A stretch of DNA of 40,207 nucleotides, from the NCBI GenBank assembly GCA_026984035.1, contig JALSSW010000155.1, forward strand, positions 1 to 40,207. The letters are read 5' to 3'. Positions within the stretch are counted from its first letter, which is position 1, and each line of letters starts with the position of its first letter. The notes under the pieces are model-generated. The model saw nothing but the letters and a program-made list of their open reading frames with translations, had not been told where the DNA came from and ran no database searches. Made by a program: the position numbers and the translations under genes. Of the stretch, positions 32,881 to 40,207 are shown piece by piece. This DNA is from Planctomycetota bacterium. Lineage in GTDB: Bacteria; Planctomycetota; UBA1135; GCA-002748355.

Positions 32881-34173
32881 ATGGAACAACGGGAAGTAAA
32901 GTCCGCCCAGTTAGATCCCGCCGGCGTGCCCATCGAGGAACCCGCCATCGAGATCGTCAACCTAGGCAAAGAATATAAGATCTATGACACGCCCTCCCAG
33001 CGCATCCTCGAATGGCTCCCCTTTGGTGGGTCCAAGTCCCGGCATCGCTCTGTCTTTGCCCTCAAGGACATCAATCTCACAGTGGGGAAGGGCCGAACCG
33101 TGGGCCTTGTCGGCCCCAATGGTGCCGGCAAGAGCACCCTCCTCAAGATCCTGACCGGAACCACCTTTCCGACCCAGGGCAGTTATCGCATCCAAGGTAA
33201 GGTCGCAAGCCTTCTCGAGCTGGGCGCAGGATTCCACGCCGATTTCACCGGCCGGGAAAACATCTATCTCAATGCGGCCATGCTCGGCTTAACACGTGAG
33301 GAGACGGAGGAGAAGTTCGAGGAGATCCTCGAGTTCTCCGAACTTGCTCCCTTTATTGATTCTCCGATACGCACCTATTCTTCCGGGATGATTTGTCGGC
33401 TCGGGTTTTCTACAGCGATTGCCGTGGATCCCGAGGTGTTGATCATTGACGAGATCCTCGCGGTGGGGGACTTGCACTTCCAAAAGAAATGCGTGGAGAA
33501 GATCTGGTCCTTCAAGGAGCAAGGGAAAACGATCCTGTTTTGCAGCCATTCGCTCTATGATGTCCGGCAACTCTGTGACCGGGCCATGTGGATCCACCAG
33601 GGTGGGGTCCGGATGTTCGACGACGCAGTGGCCGTCACCAACGCTTATGCCACCTATGAAAAGGAACTGGTCGGGCGGGAGACCGACGTGCTCGAGGCCC
33701 TCCCGGGAGAAAAGGTCGAGCGCGGCGCCAAGGGTCCGCATATTGTCTCCATCGACCTGCTGGACGCCCACAGCGGTGAACCTGTCCATGAAGTGCAACC
33801 TCTTGTGGATCTCTGCGTGCGGGTCCATTGGAAAAACCCGGCCAACGACATTCCTCTTGCGATCGGGATTGGATTCACGCGAACCGATTCCACACACTGC
33901 CTGGGTCATTCCACTGAACAGGACGGTGTGGAGATGCGAGGAAGCGAGGGCGTGGTGGACTTGATCCTCCCCAAACTCCGGCTGCTTTCGGGCGAGTTTG
34001 TCGTGTTTGTTTGGCTGATGGATCAGCGAGGGATCCATCGTTTCCATCAAATGCTCGCTCCCCGCAATCTGTTGGTGATGAACCGAGGAATGGAGGTGGG
34101 ACTCTTCCTCCAGGATCACGAGTGGCAGGTGCGGGATCCCTTGACGGTGCTCCGGGATGGAGGGGGGACGTGA
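32881..34173 (+). CDS. wzt: ABC exporter ATPase with Wzt C-terminal glycan-binding domain
   Basis: 430 aa. Walker A is GPNGAGKSTLLKILTG (about 79-94), the ABC signature is YSSGMICRLGFSTA and Walker B is VLIIDEILAVGD. Residues about 250-430 match the Wzt_C beta-sandwich that reads the end of the polysaccharide before export (VHEVQPLVDLCVRVHWKN; GEFVVFVWLMDQRGIHRFHQ). ATG 32881 follows the permease stop by one base, with GAGG upstream. The stop overlaps the next gene's GTG (GTGA). It lacks GGGTGTCC words. Confidence 0.93.
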   Translation: MEQREVKSAQLDPAGVPIEEPAIEIVNLGKEYKIYDTPSQRILEWLPFGGSKSRHRSVFALKDINLTVGKGRTVGLVGPNGAGKSTLLKILTGTTFPTQGSYRIQGKVASLLELGAGFHADFTGRENIYLNAAMLGLTREETEEKFEEILEFSELAPFIDSPIRTYSSGMICRLGFSTAIAVDPEVLIIDEILAVGDLHFQKKCVEKIWSFKEQGKTILFCSHSLYDVRQLCDRAMWIHQGGVRMFDDAVAVTNAYATYEKELVGRETDVLEALPGEKVERGAKGPHIVSIDLLDAHSGEPVHEVQPLVDLCVRVHWKNPANDIPLAIGIGFTRTDSTHCLGHSTEQDGVEMRGSEGVVDLILPKLRLLSGEFVVFVWLMDQRGIHRFHQMLAPRNLLVMNRGMEVGLFLQDHEWQVRDPLTVLRDGGGT

Positions 34174-35387
34174 GCGAGCCGGACATCAGCGCCCTCGTCG
34201 TCAACTACAATACTTCGAAGCTGGCCTTGGACATGCTCCATTCTCTCAAGGCCCAAAAACCTAAGGACGCCTCCGGGAGGCCCTTGGAGATCGAGTTCGT
34301 CTTTGTGGACAACGCTTCTCCCATGCGGGATGAGGAGGCAATCGAGGAGATTCGTCGCTTCGGCCGAGAGCAGCTCCCTGGCAAGGTTATCCTCGCCAAA
34401 GAAAACCTCGGTTACGCCAAGGGGATGAATCTTGCCCTCGAGCAGTCGCAAGGAAGGAATCTTTTGGTGCTGAATCCCGACCTTGTTTTGCTGGAAGGTT
34501 GCGTGGAGGCTCTCTACCGGGAGCTGCATAAGGACTCCAGGGTCGGGGCTGTGGGCCCGATTGGATTTTGGGAACGGGGCCGCGAGGTGCGGCTTCCTCC
34601 CAACATTCTCCCTACTCTCTCCGATTTGATCTGGAGTTCTTTGGCTCAGATCAGCCCCTCGGCCAACCGGCTCTACCGTCGACGTAGGGTTCGCGATGCC
34701 CTTCGGATCTTCGATTCCAAGGAGCCCTTGGAACTCTCCATGCTCTCGGGAGCCTGCCTTATGCTGCGGAGAGAAACAGTGGAAGAGCTGGGAGAGCTGT
34801 TCGATCCCGAGTTTCCCCTCTATTTTGAAGATACGGACCTGTTCCGGCGGCTTAGGAGCCAGGGGAAAGTCCTGGTCCAAGTGCCTGACGCGCATATGGC
34901 GCATTTTTACAACCGCTCGGGCACAACAAATCAAGGAGAAGCCTTTCGCCGCTATTGGAAGGCCCGCTCGTATTACTATGGCAAGTGGTATGGTCCCATT
35001 GGCCGGGCGGTCGAAGGACTTTGCAAAAAGATCCTGCATACGAGTCTTGCCGGGCGCACGGCCCGAATTCGTGAACGGGAGGTGGAGGATTTAGGCCGGA
35101 TCACCGAACCTCCAGTCCTGCGTTTTCCCAAACACATGGACCGATGCCTTCTGGAATTCTGTCATGACGCGGGTTTTCTTCTTGCTGCCGCCATGTTCGG
35201 AAAGGGCAAAGAATGGCGCCCCGGGCCTTCATTTTGGAACGCCTTCGGACCTTCGGTTTATTATTTCAGGGTCTTGGATTTGGATGGAGGTAAGCCTGTC
35301 GAAGTCGGCCTTTGGCGTTTTGAGCGCGTTCCCGAGACCAAGCCTTCTCCTGTAGAGCTGAAGGAGGAGGTCCATGCAGGAAGCTGA
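34170..35387 (+). CDS. GT2 family glycosyltransferase (rhamnosyltransferase-like)
   Basis: 405 aa from a GTG overlapping the Wzt stop, with GGAGGGGGG just upstream. VSEPDISALVVNYNTSKLALDMLHSL is the GT2 start, IEFVFVDNASP the first acidic motif, ENLGYAKGMNLAL and LVLNPDLVLLEG the DxD-like region, and LSGACLMLRRETVEELGELFDPEFPLYFEDTDLFRRL the catalytic ED region. The C-terminal extension (about 300-405) is of unknown role. It probably adds a deoxyhexose to the glycan exported by Wzm/Wzt. Confidence 0.88.
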   Translation: MSEPDISALVVNYNTSKLALDMLHSLKAQKPKDASGRPLEIEFVFVDNASPMRDEEAIEEIRRFGREQLPGKVILAKENLGYAKGMNLALEQSQGRNLLVLNPDLVLLEGCVEALYRELHKDSRVGAVGPIGFWERGREVRLPPNILPTLSDLIWSSLAQISPSANRLYRRRRVRDALRIFDSKEPLELSMLSGACLMLRRETVEELGELFDPEFPLYFEDTDLFRRLRSQGKVLVQVPDAHMAHFYNRSGTTNQGEAFRRYWKARSYYYGKWYGPIGRAVEGLCKKILHTSLAGRTARIREREVEDLGRITEPPVLRFPKHMDRCLLEFCHDAGFLLAAAMFGKGKEWRPGPSFWNAFGPSVYYFRVLDLDGGKPVEVGLWRFERVPETKPSPVELKEEVHAGS

Positions 35388-36330
35388 GAAGGCTCCAACC
35401 CTTTCCATTTGCATTCTTTCTTGGAATACAAAGGACCTGACTCTCCGCTGCCTCTCAAGTCTCCAAAAAGCAGGGCTTACCGAAGGCAGCGAAGTCTTGG
35501 TCCTGGATCAGGCGAGCGAAGATGGGAGTGCCGAGGCCATCGCAGAGTTGCACCCCTGGGTCCGCCTCATCCGCTCTCCGGAAAACACAGGTTTTGCCAT
35601 CGGAAACAACCTCTGTGCCCGGGAAGCTCGTGGAGAGTTTTTGGTTTTACTCAATTCTGATACCGAGGTCCCGGCCCAGGGGCTCCAAGGCCTTGCGAGC
35701 TTTCTTGTCCAAAACCCAGATTATGGCGCGACCTCTCCAAAACTTGTAAATCCCGACGGAAGCGTGCAGACCTCCTGCAAACGATTTCCCGGGTGGGGGA
35801 CGGCCCTTGTCTACGATCTACCCTGGGGGCGTTGGCCCCTCCTTAGGTATCTGGATGATCGTTACCACTACCGTGACTTCGATCACCAAAAAGACGCGGA
35901 TATCGAGCAGCCTCCCGCCGCCTGTCTTTGCCTAAGGCGATCCCTCTGGGAGGATCTGGGAGGCTTTGATCCCGATCTTTGGCTTTTTTACAACGACGTG
36001 GATCTGTGTCTGAGAATTCATCGAAAAGGTCTCAAAATTCGTTTTCTTGCGGGTGTGGAAATCCGTCACCACGAAGGGGCCTCCACCCGTAATTTCGTAG
36101 GACGAATCCGGCATTGGGGACGAGATCGCATCCGATACTATCGCAAGTGGAAGGGTCCTCTCGGGGCATGGTTCATTCGTCGCATGCTCTCCCTTCGCGC
36201 ATGGATTGAGTGGTGGCGCTTGGGAAAAAAAATCAAGGATCCCAGGGAGAAAAAAACCGCCCGCCGGGAACTTAAAAAAGTGTTCTGCGAAATCGTCCAA
36301 CATGAAAAGGATACCTTTCCAAAAAAGTAA
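35374..36330 (+). CDS. GT2 family glycosyltransferase
   Basis: 318 aa, overlapping the upstream GT2 by 14 bases, with GGAGG before the ATG. Motifs: LSICILSWNTKDLTLRCLSSL, VLVLDQASEDGS, ENTGFAIGNNL, LLNSDTEVP, and FDPDLWLFYNDVDLCLRIHRKGLKIRFL. It is of the same rhamnosyltransferase-like class as its neighbour and the last gene of the export operon, after which possible hairpins appear. The ends of the protein are Lys/Arg-rich, fitting membrane association. Confidence 0.88.
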   Translation: MQEAEKAPTLSICILSWNTKDLTLRCLSSLQKAGLTEGSEVLVLDQASEDGSAEAIAELHPWVRLIRSPENTGFAIGNNLCAREARGEFLVLLNSDTEVPAQGLQGLASFLVQNPDYGATSPKLVNPDGSVQTSCKRFPGWGTALVYDLPWGRWPLLRYLDDRYHYRDFDHQKDADIEQPPAACLCLRRSLWEDLGGFDPDLWLFYNDVDLCLRIHRKGLKIRFLAGVEIRHHEGASTRNFVGRIRHWGRDRIRYYRKWKGPLGAWFIRRMLSLRAWIEWWRLGKKIKDPREKKTARRELKKVFCEIVQHEKDTFPKK

Positions 36331-36732
36331 AACCCCCCAGCTATAAAATCCCAGCTGCAAGCTCCCATAGGCCCCCCTGGAAAACCCCCTGGAAAACCCG
36401 TCCGCGGGGTTTCTGTTAGAAAGCCCTCTGGGCTTTCAGGGTCATCCAAGAACTTTCCCTCCCTTCAAAGCTCCCAAAACCACGATTTGGAATACTGTTC
36501 CCAAAAATGGATCTTTGACAGGCCTTGTTTGCCATCCCCTGAAGATGATTTTTGGGTGCATGGCGCTTTAGCCCCCATGGGGATGAATCCATCGGACCAT
36601 GGAGCCCCGGGTGGGCTCGCAAAAAAGCATAAATCTCGTATATTCAAGCCACCTTTCTCTCTTTTGGGTTCATTCTGATGGCGCAACAATTTTGTTCCTT
36701 TGGAATGCCCGCATTTTATATGGAGCCTTGCG
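36331..36732. other. Intergenic 402 bases with hairpins
   Basis: No gene seen. It holds a 13-bp tandem duplication (CCCCCTGGAAAAC) at about 36374-36399, an imperfect stem AAACCCG/CGGGGTTT (36394-36412) and a perfect 8-bp stem (36419-36437). The rest up to the signal-peptide gene at 36733 is featureless. Confidence 0.6.
36394..36437 (+). terminator. Two consecutive hairpins after the glycan-export operon
   Basis: Stem 1 pairs AAACCCG (36394-36400) with CGGGGTTT (36405-36412), with one bulge. Stem 2 pairs GAAAGCCC (36419-36426) with GGGCTTTC (36430-36437) around a TCT loop, perfectly. No strong T-run follows, so they may be a Rho-assisted or attenuating terminator, or RNA processing sites. Confidence 0.45.
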
Positions 36733-37974
36733 ATGCGATTTCTCCTCTCTCTTTCTTCTGTAATTTGCTTGGTCTGTTCTTTTCTTCCCGCGCAAGCTGG
36801 TCCGGGAGTTTCAAAACCTCTCCACAAGAGCCCCTACTTGACCTTTGGGACTGGGGGGAAACTTCCGGCAGCTGCTGTGGATCAGATCACCCTGTTTCGA
36901 CTTCGGGATCCTAAAAACAAGGGCTGGATTGATCGGCCCGGGCTTTGGACTGCCACGCTGACTGTCCGGGGTTTGGCTGCTAAATGGGGTGGAAAGGGCA
37001 GCACGGATTCCTTGATCGGAAAATACGATTCTACCACGGGGATTTTTACTCCAAGTGCCCAAGCCGCGAAGTTGAACATTGTGGGTAATGATTCGTCTTT
37101 GCAGCTGGATCCTACCGGTCTTTATGCGGTGATCGACCGCGACGATGCTTTCTACTTTGCTTCCCGAAAAAGCCCCACCCAAGCCTTCGGTAATCCTGTT
37201 GTAATCCAGGGAAGGATTGGAAGTTTCATCAAGTCTTTCGAAGCGCCTGCTCTTGGTTGGGTGGGAGGGAAGCTCAAGCTCTTTTGGGGGGAATCGGGTA
37301 TTTTCATGGCCGACCTCGATATCAGCAATCCTGCGAAACCCAAGATCGCTTCCAAATCCAGCTGGGTGCGGATCACCGCTGCCAAACAAAATGCCTCCCT
37401 CCCGGTTCCCATTACCGGGCCGGATGGGGACACCGAAGGAATGGTTTTCACGAACTATCCCGGAGGGTTTAATGCCGACATTGCTTTCATGGAGGATTTG
37501 GATCCTAAAACCATGACGCATACGGTGATTGACACCAAGCTCTACCTCGATACCGGCGCAATCATGGGTGGATTGATTTTGACGGCCAACCGCAACTCCC
37601 CGACCGTTGTAGAGCAGGTGGAAGCTTCCTGGCTCCTGGGAGATGTGGAGAAGGTTGGTGGAACCTTGGATCTTTTGGCGGGGACACCCAAGAAAGGCAA
37701 AAACGTCGTTTTGACGACCGTGTTTGCGAGCCTTAGTACCATCAAGGCTTCTCCCATTACGGGGTTTTTCGGAAACCTGGGGATCGCACCCGCCGGGATT
37801 TTTCCGCTGGTGAATCTGCTTCACCCGAATGCATCCGAGATGGCACAGGTTTCGGTGCCGATCCCCAACCTTCCTGGGCTAAAGGGGGTCAGGCTGCCGA
37901 TCCAAGGGGTGTCCATCGATGCCGTGGCCAAAACTCGGGCCTTCACCAATACGGCTTGGATTGTGCTCAAGTAG
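36733..37974 (+). CDS. Secreted protein with planctomycete-type C-terminal module, unknown function
   Basis: 413 aa. MRFLLSLSSVICLVCSFLPAQ is a signal peptide; GGAG lies seven bases before ATG 36733. The mature protein is beta-rich with repeated strand-turn units (VGGKLKLFWGESGIFMADLDISN; DAFYFASRKSPTQAFG) that could form a propeller. The last residues (QVSVPIPNLPGLKGVRLPIQGVSIDA) resemble the final module of the other secreted proteins here. It follows the export operon by 400 bases and precedes the PIG-L gene by 50. Carries GGGTGTCC words at 37682 (minus) and 37907. Confidence 0.78.
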   Translation: MRFLLSLSSVICLVCSFLPAQAGPGVSKPLHKSPYLTFGTGGKLPAAAVDQITLFRLRDPKNKGWIDRPGLWTATLTVRGLAAKWGGKGSTDSLIGKYDSTTGIFTPSAQAAKLNIVGNDSSLQLDPTGLYAVIDRDDAFYFASRKSPTQAFGNPVVIQGRIGSFIKSFEAPALGWVGGKLKLFWGESGIFMADLDISNPAKPKIASKSSWVRITAAKQNASLPVPITGPDGDTEGMVFTNYPGGFNADIAFMEDLDPKTMTHTVIDTKLYLDTGAIMGGLILTANRNSPTVVEQVEASWLLGDVEKVGGTLDLLAGTPKKGKNVVLTTVFASLSTIKASPITGFFGNLGIAPAGIFPLVNLLHPNASEMAQVSVPIPNLPGLKGVRLPIQGVSIDAVAKTRAFTNTAWIVLK

Positions 37975-38024
37975 GGTTGTTGAGATGGGGTTTTCTCGGG
38001 GCTTTTCCCCTATGATGAGCCTCT

Positions 38025-38696
38025 ATGAAAGCTGCACGCTTGCTGGATCCGCCTTCGGGGCGGGTCCTTGTCCTTGCTCCCCATCCCGATGACGAGACCT
38101 GCGGGTTGGGTGGGACTCTCCGACGGCATCGAGACCAAGGGGACGAGGTCGCCGTTGTTTTTGTGACGGATGGCCGCAATGGGGATCCGGAATTCAGATT
38201 TGGTGCCGATTTGGTCGAAATCCGGAAACGAGAAGCTCTCGCTGCAGCAAAGGCGCTGGGGGGGCTTCAGACAGCTTTTCTCGGATTCCCGGACAACCTG
38301 GAGGCAAGCGAGCAGGACTTGAAAATGGTAGCGGGTCACATTGAAGAATGGGTCGGCCGGATACGGCCGGACTTGGTGTATGTACCCTGGGTGGAGGATG
38401 CCCACACCGACCATAGGAATACCCGCTTGGCCTTGGACCGTATCCGTTCTCCCGCGAAGAAGTTTCAGATTTTCGAATATGAGTTGTGGGCGCCTCTGCC
38501 TGCGGACTTTGTTGTGGACATCAGCTCGGTTGTGGAGAGCAAAAGGGAAGCGATCGCCTGCTATCCCAGTCAGACCGCCTACACTGATTACGCGCACCAT
38601 ATATTGGGGTTGAATGCCCACAGGGCGGCATTCCTGCCCGGAAAGGGACGCTTCGCAGAGGGCTTCCGCGAAGGGAGCCTGGGAGAATTTCGGTGA
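38025..38696 (+). CDS. PIG-L family N-deacetylase
   Basis: 223 aa, the normal length. The zinc-binding PHPDDE motif is at about residues 19-24 (VLVLAPHPDDETCGLGG), and the second site is HTDHRNT, about 115 residues later. PIG-L enzymes remove N-acetyl groups from GlcNAc-containing intermediates (as in GPI, mycothiol or bacillithiol synthesis) or polysaccharides. The stop overlaps the next gene's GTG. Its substrate is probably a glycan or glycolipid made by the adjacent GT4 enzyme. Confidence 0.9.
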   Translation: MKAARLLDPPSGRVLVLAPHPDDETCGLGGTLRRHRDQGDEVAVVFVTDGRNGDPEFRFGADLVEIRKREALAAAKALGGLQTAFLGFPDNLEASEQDLKMVAGHIEEWVGRIRPDLVYVPWVEDAHTDHRNTRLALDRIRSPAKKFQIFEYELWAPLPADFVVDISSVVESKREAIACYPSQTAYTDYAHHILGLNAHRAAFLPGKGRFAEGFREGSLGEFR

Positions 38697-39913
38697 AGGT
38701 CCTTCTCTTCGTCCATAACTTTCCCCCCGAGTTTCTCGGGGGGACCGAACAGGTGACCCTTGGCCTCGCCAAGGGTTTGCGGGAACTGGGGGAGGAGGTT
38801 GTGATCGTTTCGGGCTCGGATGCTTTCCATCCTGGGGGCCGCTGCCTGGTCGAACGTTTCGAGGGTTTTCATGTGCACCGGGTCTTGCGCGATCCCTCGG
38901 AGACCTACAACCTTGAGTTGGATTTCCCCACTGCCAAAGTCCAGATCGATCGCATCCTGGAGGAGGAAAAACCAGGCGCAGTGCACATCCACCATTGGTC
39001 GACGTTGGGCATGGGGCTTGTGCAAAAGGCCAAGGCCAAGGGGATCCCTTCAATCATTTCCTTGCATGATCTCTGGACCTGTTGTCCTCGGTTTTTTCGG
39101 ACGCCCCGCAAAGGCGTTCGCTGCCCTGCGGGGGCGGAGCGGGAAAACTGTGTGACTTGCATCTCTCCCGACCTGGGGGATCCGGATGAGGTAGAGCTGG
39201 GCCTGGCCTTTGACCGTCGGCAAGCACGGATCCGAGCGGAGCTTGGGGAGGCGCAGAGGGTTCTGGTTCCTTCGGAGTCCCTTGCTCGGAGGATTCGGAA
39301 GCATTTGCCCTTCGATGGTCCTTTGGAGGTCTTGGGGCATGGGCTTTTGCAAGATCCTAGAGAACGGAGTGTCCCTCGGGAGAAGAACCTGCGGGTTGGC
39401 TCCTTTGGAAACCTGGTTCCCAGTAAGGGGTTGGACCTCCTTGTCGACGCCTTGAGTCATAATGCAAGCGAATGTGAGCTGCATTTATCGGGGCATTGTC
39501 CGGACCCAGAATACATGGACCAACTGCGGGAGCGAGCCAAGCGGCATGGGCTTCCTCTGATTTGGCATGGACCCTTTGGGATGCATGATCCCCATCCTGC
39601 CTTGGACTTGGATTTAGCCGTGTTTCCTTCTCTTTGCGAGGAGAGTTATGGCCTGGTGGTCGAAGAGGCTCTGGCGCGTGGGGTGCCTGTGGTCGTTTCC
39701 GGGCGGGGGGCTCTTCCCGAGCGCCTGAATCGCGGGGGAGGAGTCGTTGTCCGTTCGGGAGGAGTCATGCCGCTTCGCATTGTGGTCTCCAATCTGATTC
39801 GCAATCGAAGGGACTTGGAACAATTGAGGGCTGAAATCCCCAGCAGTTTTCCGACGATTCTGGATGCTGCCAAGCGTTGTCAGCTTCTCTATCGGGCAGG
39901 GGAGCCTGTATGA
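38693..39913 (+). CDS. GT4 family glycosyltransferase
   Basis: 406 aa from a GTG that overlaps the PIG-L stop. It has the GT-B fold: N-terminal MKVLLFVHNFPPEFLGGTEQVTLGLAKGL, HIHHWSTLGMGLVQKAKAKGIPSIISLHDLW, and C-terminal donor site FPSLCEESYGLVVEEALARGVPVVVSGRGALPE with the EX7E-type acidic pair. A Cys-rich insert (CCPRFFRTPRKGVRCPAGAERENCVTC, about residues 121-150) is like that of some GT4 enzymes. ATGA overlap with the next PIG-L gene. Donor sugar unknown. Confidence 0.9.
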   Translation: MKVLLFVHNFPPEFLGGTEQVTLGLAKGLRELGEEVVIVSGSDAFHPGGRCLVERFEGFHVHRVLRDPSETYNLELDFPTAKVQIDRILEEEKPGAVHIHHWSTLGMGLVQKAKAKGIPSIISLHDLWTCCPRFFRTPRKGVRCPAGAERENCVTCISPDLGDPDEVELGLAFDRRQARIRAELGEAQRVLVPSESLARRIRKHLPFDGPLEVLGHGLLQDPRERSVPREKNLRVGSFGNLVPSKGLDLLVDALSHNASECELHLSGHCPDPEYMDQLRERAKRHGLPLIWHGPFGMHDPHPALDLDLAVFPSLCEESYGLVVEEALARGVPVVVSGRGALPERLNRGGGVVVRSGGVMPLRIVVSNLIRNRRDLEQLRAEIPSSFPTILDAAKRCQLLYRAGEPV

Positions 39914-40207
39914 AAGGGTCGGTTTTTCCGGCAATGCGGGATCCAAGCGACCTCCCAAGGCGTGTCCTCTGCCTTGTGGCTCATCCCGATGATGAGGTAA
40001 TCGGGCTCGGAGGATTGTTAGCTTTTCATGGGGAGCGGGGCGATGAGGTTTCGGTCGTGCATGCAACCGGTGGAGGGGCGGGGGATCCGGAAGGCAAGTA
40101 TCGGGATCTCGTGGGCAAGCGAAAAGAGGAGGTGCGGCGCGCCTTGGAGATCTTGGGGATTGGGGCTCCGAAGAGCCTGGGGTTTCAGGATGGGTGCCTT
40201 TTGGATG
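39910..40207 (+). CDS. PIG-L family N-deacetylase, 5' part only
   Basis: About 99 codons before the window ends, from an ATG overlapping the GT4 stop (ATGA). VLCLVAHPDDEVIGLGGLLAFHGERGDEVSVVHATGG is the zinc-site region. It is a second, distinct deacetylase within 2 kb of the first (their N-termini differ clearly), so it is not a simple duplication. Confidence 0.88.
   Translation, partial: MKGSVFPAMRDPSDLPRRVLCLVAHPDDEVIGLGGLLAFHGERGDEVSVVHATGGGAGDPEGKYRDLVGKRKEEVRRALEILGIGAPKSLGFQDGCLLD

Noticed and set aside
38025..40207. Bacillithiol biosynthesis (bshB-bshA)
   Set aside because: Two different PIG-L genes, no bshC in view, and proximity to a polysaccharide exporter make a glycan pathway more likely.
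1..40207. CRISPR arrays, prophage or integron structures
   Set aside because: No regularly spaced direct repeats, phage structural genes, integrase or attachment-site duplication were seen.

Overview
The window reads as a chromosomal segment of a GC-rich Gram-negative-type bacterium, most likely a Planctomycetota. This is an inference from protein style, since no rRNA or marker gene is present. Signs are secreted proteins starting TLPKGFD..., a giant ELWxxDGT-repeat protein, recurrent C-terminal modules of the 'P.L.G....Q' type, a REP-associated (Y1) transposase, outer-membrane lipoproteins and a Wzm/Wzt polysaccharide exporter. I found no tRNA, rRNA or CRISPR.

Layout. 1-1861 (minus): 5' part of a secreted Cys-rich propeller-like protein. 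2107-3783: quinone-reductase-like MDR enzyme plus a TetR regulator, with a TetR-type dyad embedded in a good sigma70 promoter. 3812-7882: hemerythrin-like protein, divergent from an operon encoding a TetR regulator fused to two DUF2249 domains, a 12-TM heme-copper-oxidase-like/NnrS-like membrane protein and a DUF389 (TIGR00341) membrane protein; an array of palindromic half-sites lies between them. 7993-8763: lipoprotein. 8946-11389: a broken histidine kinase (frameshift plus loss of the 3' end) running into a HEAT-like remnant. 11514-12680: TLPKGFD-type secreted protein. 12816-14339: polytopic membrane protein. 14499-18807: 2-oxoacid:acceptor oxidoreductase operon in which the gamma subunit is fused to a GltD/NfnB-like NADPH-flavin unit and a delta-type ferredoxin. 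18836-19897: transposase. 20379-23513: ELWxxDGT protein. 23764-24369: HdeD/DUF308. 24797-25921: second TLPKGFD protein. 26028-29671: GT-C glycosyltransferase and TldD-like protease, divergent from a TPR/HExxH protein (29815-31350). 31410-36330: lipoprotein, Wzm, Wzt and two GT2 glycosyltransferases, a surface-polysaccharide operon. 36733-37974: secreted protein. 38025-end: PIG-L deacetylase, GT4 glycosyltransferase, PIG-L deacetylase with overlapping start/stop codons.

Two observations stand out. First, the octamer GGGTGTCC occurs 24 times by eye on the two strands, in different genes and in all reading frames. About 2 are expected from base composition, so this looks like a DNA-uptake-sequence-like or Chi-like genomic word; two copies form a perfect inverted pair inside the hemerythrin gene. 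Second, the TetR-DUF2249-DUF2249 regulator with its heme-oxidase-like membrane partner and divergent hemerythrin looks like an undescribed sensing module, possibly for NO, O2 or redox/sulfur signals.

Motif-poor stretches (mainly 18.2-27.7 kb and 32.8-37.7 kb) cover the transposase, repeat-protein and glycan-export genes and may mark more recently acquired DNA.
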